A DNA stretch of 64,000 bases from NCBI GenBank assembly GCA_017305715.1, contig JAFKKG010000041.1:1-64000 (forward strand), read 5' to 3'. A program made the position numbers and the translations under genes. Within the stretch, counting starts at the first letter, position 1. Every line of letters starts with the position of its first letter. This document shows, in pieces, positions 58,746 to 64,000 of the stretch. A model generated the notes under the pieces. The model was not told the DNA's origin. It searched no databases and was given only the letters and a program-made list of their open reading frames with translations. Source of the DNA: Hyphomicrobiales bacterium (lineage in GTDB: Bacteria > Pseudomonadota > Alphaproteobacteria > Rhizobiales > Xanthobacteraceae).

Positions 58746-58749
58746 GGGC

Positions 58750-59586
58750 TCATAACCCCGTGATGCCGCTGTCGACCGCCAGCGTCTGCGCATTCACATA
58801 CACGCTTTCGTCGGACATGAAGAACAGCGCGGCATAGGCGATCTCCCACCCCGTCGCCATACGGCCGAACGGAACGCCGGCAGCGGTGCGTGACGGTCGG
58901 CCCTCGCTGGCCTGGCGCCCGAGCGGGGTATCGACGAGGCCCGGGCAGATGATGTTGGCGCGGATGCCGCGCCTCGCCCCTTCGCGCGCGACGTTGCGCA
59001 TCAGACCGCCAAGCGCTGCCTTCGACGTGTCGTAGGCGATCAGGCGCGACCCGGAGCGAAGGCCCGCGACCGACGAGATGAACACGACCGACGATCCGTC
59101 GGCGAGATGTTTCAGCGCCGCGCGGCAACACAGCATCGGCCCGCTCAGATTGACGGTGAGTGTATCGTTCCACTCTTTCAGCTTGACGGCGTCGAGGCCG
59201 AGCCCGCCGACGCCGATCCCGACATTGAGCACCATCCCGTCGAGACCGCCGAGACCGTTGACCGCCTCGTCCACCATCCGCGTGACGTCCTCCTCGTTCG
59301 CGATATCAGCGGTGATCGAAAACGCCCGCCCGCCCTCCGCCGCAATGCGCGACACGGTATCGTCGGCGCTGGCACGATGAATGTCCGCGACGGCGACATG
59401 GGCGCCTTCTTTCGCGAACAGCAGCGACATCGCCCGGCCATTGCCGACCGGATCGGTCGCGGCGTCGAACGTCCGCTGGCCGCCGCCGACCACCAGGATC
59501 CGGCGGCCCTGAAGACGACCGCGGCCGGGTGCTGCGCCGGCGGATTCAGCGCTCGGCGGGCGGATGTAGCGCGGCTTGTCCGTCAT
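58750..59586 (-). CDS. SDR-family oxidoreductase with extended nucleotide-binding loop
   Basis: 278 residues. The usual TGxxxGIG motif is replaced by GGG (34-36) and a longer loop to GNG (48-50). NVGIGVGGLG stands in place of NAG. The catalytic SSVAG serine, and YDTSKAA with Y and K, are present. It is probably an NAD(P)-dependent dehydrogenase acting on a hydroxy acid or alcohol. It is the last gene of a leftward unit of TctC, amidohydrolase, D-2-hydroxyacid dehydrogenase and SDR. An N-terminal 27-residue extension precedes the fold. Confidence 0.83.
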   Translation of the reverse strand: MTDKPRYIRPPSAESAGAAPGRGRLQGRRILVVGGGQRTFDAATDPVGNGRAMSLLFAKEGAHVAVADIHRASADDTVSRIAAEGGRAFSITADIANEEDVTRMVDEAVNGLGGLDGMVLNVGIGVGGLGLDAVKLKEWNDTLTVNLSGPMLCCRAALKHLADGSSVVFISSVAGLRSGSRLIAYDTSKAALGGLMRNVAREGARRGIRANIICPGLVDTPLGRQASEGRPSRTAAGVPFGRMATGWEIAYAALFFMSDESVYVNAQTLAVDSGITGL

Positions 59587-59603
59587 TCGCTGTCCCCTGT
59601 GGT

Positions 59604-60653
59604 TTATTTCGGCGCAAAGCCGAACGTCTTCTCGAAGCGCCTGGCGTAAGCCGGCCAGACCTCGGGGTTGATGATGCGCGGCGGCCGCTTGCCGTCGAGC
59701 GCATCGAGAATCTGCTCGGCGGCGATCCTGCCCATGTTGATTCGGGCCTCCTTGGTGACCCCTGCGGTGTGCGGGCTCGCCAGCACATTGTCGAACTGCA
59801 GCAACGGATGTTCCGGCGGCGGCGGCTCTTTGTCCCAGACGTCGAGGCCGGCGCCGGCGATCCGCTTGTCGCGCAGCGCGTCATACAGCGCCGCCTCGTC
59901 ATGGATGAAACCGCGCGCGGTGGTGATGAAGAAGGCATGCGGCTGCATCAGCGCGAATTGCTTTGCGCCGATCATCCGGCGATTGTCTTTTGTCAGTGGG
60001 CAGGAGATCGACACGAAATCGGAACGGCGCATCAGGTCGTCGAGCTCGACCTTCTCGGCGCCGCGCGCCGCGATTTCCTCGGCCGTCAGATAGGGATCAT
60101 ACGCGATCACCTTCATGTGCAGCAGGCCCTTGCAGAGCTCGGCGATGCGGCGGCCGACATTGCCGATCCCGACAACGCCGATGGTCTTGCCCTGCGCCTC
60201 GTTGCCGATCAGTGAATTGCGGTTGACATTGGCCTCGCGGCGCAGCGCGCGGTCGGATTCGAGGATGCGCTTCGACAGGGTCAGCAGCATGCCAAGCGCA
60301 TGCTCGGCCACGGAGTTGGCGTTGCCGCCGGACTGGTTGACCACCAGCACGCCGGCCGCGGTGCAGGCATCGACGTCGACGGGATCGAAGCCCGCGCCGT
60401 TGCTGGAGACGATCAAGAGGTTCGGCGCCCGCTTCAGAAGGTCCGCATGGGCATGGAAATGCGGCGCCAGTTCATCGCGCGCGGCACCGATCTGATAGGC
60501 ATGCGCGGCGGCGAGAATTGGTGCGGCAACGGATTCAGGGCTCTCGTTTTCCAGCTTGTCGAGCCGCACATCGGGGCGGGCCTTGAGGATCTCGGTATAG
60601 ATCTCGTGGGCGAGATACTTGACGTAGAATACACGCTTGTTGTTGACGGTCAT
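59604..60653 (-). CDS. D-2-hydroxyacid dehydrogenase (SerA/PGDH-like)
   Basis: 349 residues from the ATG at 60653; an upstream TTG at 60665 is less likely. The NAD motif is GVVGIGNVGRRIAEL. Catalytic residues are the Arg in TTARGFIHDEAAL, the Glu in VWDKEPPPPEHP and the His in LASPHTAGV. It interconverts a D-2-hydroxy acid and a 2-oxo acid. The operon is divergent from a 2-oxo-acid decarboxylase pair, which fits sequential oxidation and decarboxylation. It lies 15 bases after the amidohydrolase gene. Confidence 0.87.
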   Translation of the reverse strand: MTVNNKRVFYVKYLAHEIYTEILKARPDVRLDKLENESPESVAAPILAAAHAYQIGAARDELAPHFHAHADLLKRAPNLLIVSSNGAGFDPVDVDACTAAGVLVVNQSGGNANSVAEHALGMLLTLSKRILESDRALRREANVNRNSLIGNEAQGKTIGVVGIGNVGRRIAELCKGLLHMKVIAYDPYLTAEEIAARGAEKVELDDLMRRSDFVSISCPLTKDNRRMIGAKQFALMQPHAFFITTARGFIHDEAALYDALRDKRIAGAGLDVWDKEPPPPEHPLLQFDNVLASPHTAGVTKEARINMGRIAAEQILDALDGKRPPRIINPEVWPAYARRFEKTFGFAPK

Positions 60654-60668
60654 CTTGTTGTGCAACTT

Positions 60669-61553
60669 TCAGTTCGGGAAGTCATAGAGCTGGGCGGGAT
60701 TGGTGACGAGGATGCGCTGCTGCGTCGCTTTATCAGGCGTCCACATCTGAAACAATTCGAGCAGATGGCCGGCGTCGGGCATTTCGCCCTCGACGCGCGG
60801 ATGCGGCCAGTCGCCGCCCCAGACCAGGCGTTCCGGATTGGCCTTGACCAGCGCCTCGTGGAACGGCCGCGCGTCGGGGTAGTCAGGCGCGTTCTGGCTT
60901 AGCCGGTGCGCGCCCGACAGTTTCGCCCAGCACCAGCCCTCGCCGACCGCGCGCAGCAGACTCTGGAACCCTTCGGTGCCGGTACCGGCTCGGGCATCGG
61001 TGCGGCCCATGTGATCGATCACGACCGGCAGTTTGAAGCGCCTCAGGATCGAAATCGTCTGCGGCAAATCCTTGACGTCGATCCAGAGCTGCAGATGCCA
61101 GCCGAGTTCGGCCATGACCGGCGCGAGTTTTTCGGCCTCCGTCAGCGGCACGCCACCGCGATAGTGCAACTGGCCGTCGCGGAAAAAATGATTGAAGCGC
61201 AGGCCGCGGACGCCACCGTCGTTCCACGTGCGCAATTCGTTCGGTGAGACATTCGCATCAGCCACCGCCACGCCGCGCAGGCGATCGGGTTGACGCTTGA
61301 GTGCATCGAGCATCGCCGAATTGTCGTGGCCATGCGCACTGCCCTGCACCAGCACGCCGCGCGCAAAGCCGATCGTATCCAGCATACCGAGATATTTTTC
61401 CAGCGGCGCATCCGGCGGTGTGTAGCTGCGATCATCCGCATAGGGAAAACGGTCCGATGGGCCGAACACATGCGCATGGGTATCGCAGGCATCCGGCGGC
61501 AGCGGCATCTTGGGACGGCTGACGGGACGCGGCGGCAGACAGGCTGGAATCAT
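60669..61553 (-). CDS. Amidohydrolase-family protein (LigI/2-pyrone-4,6-dicarboxylate lactonase-like)
   Basis: 294 residues from the ATG at 61553; GTG codons at 61562 and 61565, closer to a GGCGGA site, are alternatives. The amidohydrolase barrel shows the HxH metal motif in ACDTHAHVFGP, then PVVIDHMGRTDAR and the metal Asp in LVWGGDWPHPRVEG. The family includes 2-pyrone-4,6-dicarboxylate lactonase and related lactonases or decarboxylases. It probably opens a lactone or splits a carboxylated ring product. It follows the TctC gene with almost no gap. Confidence 0.83.
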   Translation of the reverse strand: MIPACLPPRPVSRPKMPLPPDACDTHAHVFGPSDRFPYADDRSYTPPDAPLEKYLGMLDTIGFARGVLVQGSAHGHDNSAMLDALKRQPDRLRGVAVADANVSPNELRTWNDGGVRGLRFNHFFRDGQLHYRGGVPLTEAEKLAPVMAELGWHLQLWIDVKDLPQTISILRRFKLPVVIDHMGRTDARAGTGTEGFQSLLRAVGEGWCWAKLSGAHRLSQNAPDYPDARPFHEALVKANPERLVWGGDWPHPRVEGEMPDAGHLLELFQMWTPDKATQQRILVTNPAQLYDFPN

Positions 61554-61567
61554 CGGACGCACCACAA

Positions 61568-62533
61568 TTATTCCGCCTTCATTCCGGCAGCCTTGATGAT
61601 CGGCTCCCATTTCTCGTAATCGGCGCGGATCTTGGCGTCGAATTCCTGCGGCGAACTGCCGATCGGCTGCGCGCCGAGCTTGCCGAGCCGTTCCTTGACG
61701 GCATCGGTGTTCAAGGCCGCGACGAAGTCATGCGAGAGTTTTCCCAGCACTTCCGGCGGTAGGCCGGCCGGACCGAGCAGGCCCCACCATACGCCGGTGT
61801 CATAGCCCGGCACGGTCTCCGCCATGCTGGGCACATTGGGCAGGAACGGCGCCCGCTCGGCCGTGGTGACGGCGAGCGCGCGAAGCGTGCCGGCTTGCAG
61901 TTGTCCGACCGATTCCGGACCGTTGTTGAACGACATCGGAATTTGCCCGCCGAGCAGATCGTTGATCGACGGTGCGCCGCCCTTGTAGGGAATGGCGTTG
62001 AGATCGATCCTCGCCAGGCTTTTGAGCAACTCGCCAGCCAGATGCGTCGACGTTCCGGTGCCGGCATGGGCAAACGAGAGGCTGCCCGGCCTTGCCTTCG
62101 CCGCCGCGACGACATCGCCCACCGTCTTGAACGGCGAATCCGTGCGCACCAGCAGGATGTTCGGCGACGACGCCAGCAACGAGACCGCCGTGAAATCCTT
62201 GAACGTGTCATAGGGAATTTTGGGATACAGCAGCGGATTGGTGGCATGGCCGCTTGCCACCATGATCAGGGTATAGCCGTCGGGCGGAGAGGCAACGACG
62301 GCCTGCGAGGCAATGACGCCGCCCGCGCCCGGACGGTTCTCGACCACGACCGACTGGCCCCATTGCTTGGACACCACCTCGCCCAACGTGCGCGTCAGGA
62401 CATCGACGCCACCACCGGCGGGATAGGGCACGAGAATACGCACGGGCTTCGACGGGAACGACTGCGCGGATGCGGCGCCGACGGCGGCGAGCATCCCTAC
62501 TCCGGCCGCAAGCAGCCGGAACCAACCTCCCAT
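61568..62533 (-). CDS. Tripartite tricarboxylate transporter substrate-binding protein (Bug/TctC family)
   Basis: 321 residues from the ATG at 62533 with GGGAGGG upstream; the longer frame lacks this. A signal peptide ends near GAASAQ. SFPSKPVRILVPYPAGGGVD and VVENRPGAGGVIASQ are family marks. No TctAB pair is nearby. It is the first gene of the amidohydrolase/dehydrogenase operon and is divergent from the ThDP decarboxylase genes. The ligand is likely the substrate of that pathway. Confidence 0.9.
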   Translation of the reverse strand: MGGWFRLLAAGVGMLAAVGAASAQSFPSKPVRILVPYPAGGGVDVLTRTLGEVVSKQWGQSVVVENRPGAGGVIASQAVVASPPDGYTLIMVASGHATNPLLYPKIPYDTFKDFTAVSLLASSPNILLVRTDSPFKTVGDVVAAAKARPGSLSFAHAGTGTSTHLAGELLKSLARIDLNAIPYKGGAPSINDLLGGQIPMSFNNGPESVGQLQAGTLRALAVTTAERAPFLPNVPSMAETVPGYDTGVWWGLLGPAGLPPEVLGKLSHDFVAALNTDAVKERLGKLGAQPIGSSPQEFDAKIRADYEKWEPIIKAAGMKAE

Positions 62534-62564
62534 GACAGCCCTCCCGATGTGCTCGTTATCCCAC

Positions 62565-62637
62565 ATTGTCGCATGCCGGCGCGTTGAAGCCATCGCCAAG
62601 CCTGCAGATCACGGTAACGATGAGGCATGTTGACAAT
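62565..62637. promoter_or_regulatory. Symmetric divergent promoter/operator pair
   Basis: ATTGTCGCATGC (62565-62576) is nearly the reverse complement of GCATGTTGACAAT (62625-62637). Each arm carries a -35-like hexamer facing outwards (TTGACA at 62630 on the + strand, GCGACA on the minus strand). They lie between the divergent TctC and decarboxylase genes and could be bound by one regulator controlling both sides. Confidence 0.45.
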
Positions 62638-62727
62638 CCCGTCCGCGGCGTCAAGTTTCGGCGCCACAACAAGTCGACCGCGGTCACCATCGCGAGCGAC
62701 CCAGGCATGACGAACGGGAGAACACCG

Positions 62728-63285
62728 ATGGCGGTCGCTGAGGTCCAAGCCTCGCCCCAAGCTGCTCAACAGACCACTTGGCACGGCATCGTGCTGCAAT
62801 CGCTCAAACGCAACGATATCAGCCTGGTGCCCTATGTGCCCGACCGCGTGCTGACGACGCTGATCCAGAACCTGCACGCCGATCCGTTTTTCACGACGTT
62901 TCCGGCCGCGCGCGAGGAAGAGGCCGTCGGCATCGTCTCCGGTGCCTGGATGGGCGGACGGCGCGCCGCGGTGCTGATGCAGACCTCGGGTTTTGCGACG
63001 CTCGCCAACGTGCTGGCGTCGCTGGTGGTGCCCTCCCAGATTCCGCTGATCATGTTCGTGTCGGAACGCGGCACGCTCGGCGAGTTCAATTACGGCCAGT
63101 CGCTGGTGTGCCGTACCATGCGCCCGGTGCTGGATTCGCTCGCGATGGAGCATCACACCTGCACCCGCCTCGACGAATTCGAATTCATCGTCGACCGCTC
63201 GATCAAGCAGGCGCTCACCACGCAGGCGCCGGTGGCGCTGATCCTCTCGCCGCTGCTGACCGGCGGCAAGACCTTCGACAAGTGA
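62728..63285 (+). CDS. ThDP-dependent decarboxylase, alpha (pyrimidine-binding) subunit
   Basis: 185 residues from the ATG at 62728 with GGGAG 8 bases upstream; an ATG at 62707 has none. It has the PYR-domain pattern of sulfopyruvate or phosphonopyruvate decarboxylase: ISLVPYVPDRVLTTLIQ, the ThDP-activating glutamate within AAREEEAVGIVSGAWMGG (E63-E65), and QTSGFATLANVLASLV. The small size matches the separate alpha subunit of ComD/ComE sulfopyruvate decarboxylase. It forms the active site together with the next gene's product. Confidence 0.85.
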   Translation: MAVAEVQASPQAAQQTTWHGIVLQSLKRNDISLVPYVPDRVLTTLIQNLHADPFFTTFPAAREEEAVGIVSGAWMGGRRAAVLMQTSGFATLANVLASLVVPSQIPLIMFVSERGTLGEFNYGQSLVCRTMRPVLDSLAMEHHTCTRLDEFEFIVDRSIKQALTTQAPVALILSPLLTGGKTFDK

Positions 63286-63293
63286 GCGACGTC

Positions 63294-63899
63294 ATGAACA
63301 GCACCCCCGCCCGCAACACCAAGGTCATGAACCGGTTCGATCTCACCTCGCGGCTGATCGCGAAGCTGAAACACGAGGAAGCCGTGGTCGGCGGCATCGG
63401 CAACACCAATTTCGACCTGTGGGCCGCCGGCCACCGGCCGCAGAACTTCTACATGCTCGGCAGCATGGGCCTCGCCTTCCCGATCGCGCTCGGCGTCGCG
63501 CTGGCGCAACCCAATCGCCGTGTCTTCGCGCTCGAGGGCGACGGCTCGCTGCTCATGCAACTGGGCTCGCTGTCGACGATTGCAACGCTGGCGCCGAAGA
63601 ATCTCACCATGATTGTCATGGACAATGGCGTCTACCAGATCACCGGCGCGCAGCCGACCCCGGCCTCGTCGGTTGCAGACCTCGTTGCCATTGCCATTGC
63701 CAGCGGCCTCGGCAACAGCACCTGGGCGGCGGATGAGGAGGATTTCGAGCGCCTGATCGATCAGTCCATGTCCACGGCCGGGCCGACGCTGATCGGCGTG
63801 CGGATCGACGACAAGCCGGGCGTCGGCACCACCCGGCGTGATCCCGTACAGATCAGGGAGCGCTTCATGCACGGGCTGGGGGTGCGGGAACCGCTGTAA
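63294..63899 (+). CDS. ThDP-dependent decarboxylase, beta (ThDP diphosphate-binding) subunit
   Basis: 201 residues from the ATG at 63294; a GTG at 63282 overlapping the previous stop is an alternative. The Mg-ThDP motif is GDGS (82-85) with N111 at the end (MIVMDNG). GSMGLAFPIALGVALAQPN is the usual preceding loop. It is the complement of the alpha subunit, as in sulfopyruvate decarboxylase, which makes sulfoacetaldehyde. Other 3-substituted 2-oxo acids are equally possible. It ends near a hairpin (63910-63928). Confidence 0.85.
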   Translation: MNSTPARNTKVMNRFDLTSRLIAKLKHEEAVVGGIGNTNFDLWAAGHRPQNFYMLGSMGLAFPIALGVALAQPNRRVFALEGDGSLLMQLGSLSTIATLAPKNLTMIVMDNGVYQITGAQPTPASSVADLVAIAIASGLGNSTWAADEEDFERLIDQSMSTAGPTLIGVRIDDKPGVGTTRRDPVQIRERFMHGLGVREPL

Positions 63900-63909
63900 G
63901 GCCGTTTCC

Positions 63910-63940
63910 GTTCCGATGAAATCGGAACCGGGGCTGTTTT
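63910..63940 (+). terminator. Intrinsic terminator candidate after the decarboxylase operon
   Basis: GTTCCGAT (63910-63917) and ATCGGAAC (63921-63928) form a perfect 8-bp stem, followed a few bases later by TGTTTT. It lies 10 bases after the beta-subunit stop codon. The U-tract is displaced, so efficiency is uncertain. No gene is seen between here and 64000. Confidence 0.5.
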
Positions 63941-64000
63941 GGGGCATTTTTGGGCATTAACCACTGGATGTGGCAAGTGTTCGCAGATGCAATATTTGTC

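Larger units (their letters stand above)
58416..58749. other. Intergenic region between TetR and the SDR operon end
   Basis: 334 bases between the rightward TetR gene and the 3' end of a leftward operon. It holds one possible very short leftward frame (58462-58569) and a good hairpin at 58720-58742. Nothing else is recognised. Confidence 0.6.

Noticed and set aside
58643-58837. Short plus-strand frame across the SDR 3' end
   Set aside because: It overlaps the hairpin terminator and the end of the SDR gene, and shows no domain or ribosome-binding site.

Overview
This is a GC-rich alphaproteobacterial chromosomal segment that most resembles Bradyrhizobium or a close relative (Nitrobacteraceae). 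The attribution rests on gene content: orphan Bug/TctC periplasmic binding proteins, a rhizobial-type formate dehydrogenase locus with DUF3305/DUF3306 proteins, dipeptide-type ABC operons, and short interspersed inverted-repeat elements. It was made from recognisable protein families, not by database search. I see no rRNA, tRNA, CRISPR array, transposase, prophage or plasmid replication function.

Layout. (1) 1-5560: a structured AT-rich non-coding stretch, an orphan TctC binding protein, D-amino-acid dehydrogenase, a beta-alanine:pyruvate-type transaminase and a divergent XRE-cupin regulator. (2) 5780-20207: a formate dehydrogenase region. The leftward genes encode alpha, beta and gamma subunits, a small Tat protein, an HTH-TorD fusion, DUF3306, DUF3305, two further uncharacterised proteins, a biotin/lipoate-ligase-like protein, a DUF971 protein and a WD40-cytochrome c fusion. 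The divergent rightward genes encode a polyferredoxin and an Mrp-type ATPase. (3) 20331-21185: two small exported proteins. (4) 21362-43289: amine and amino-acid scavenging. It holds an acetylpolyamine-amidohydrolase-like enzyme, a GntR regulator, a class II aldolase, two complete dipeptide-type ABC importers, a hydroxyacid reductase, a kinase plus PLP enzyme pair, gamma-glutamyltransferase, a second PLP aminotransferase and a penicillin-acylase-family amidase. (5) 43502-53962: an aromatic-CoA cluster with CoA ligase, RidA, MarR, branched-chain-type binding protein, cupin, a PhzS-like flavoprotein, a fused 2-aminobenzoyl-CoA monooxygenase/reductase (salicylyl-CoA 5-hydroxylase type), enoyl-CoA hydratase and SDR. 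(6) 54022-63899: GntR, TctC, aromatic-type FAD monooxygenase and a TetR regulator with a perfect palindromic operator. Then come an SDR, a D-2-hydroxyacid dehydrogenase, an amidohydrolase and a third TctC protein, divergent from a two-subunit ThDP decarboxylase.

How the parts work together. Region 2 encodes a membrane-bound periplasmic formate dehydrogenase with a large maturation and partner set, much of it of unknown function. Region 5 fits aerobic CoA-dependent degradation of 2-aminobenzoate (anthranilate) or a related aromatic acid. Four similar 15-bp sequences lie upstream of its ligase, its monooxygenase/reductase, its SDR and the MarR/binding-protein divergent promoter, so it may be a small MarR regulon. 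The regions are otherwise separate catabolic operons, each with its own local regulator and importer component. Starts were re-chosen from ribosome-binding sites and N-terminal features where the longest frame looked over-extended.
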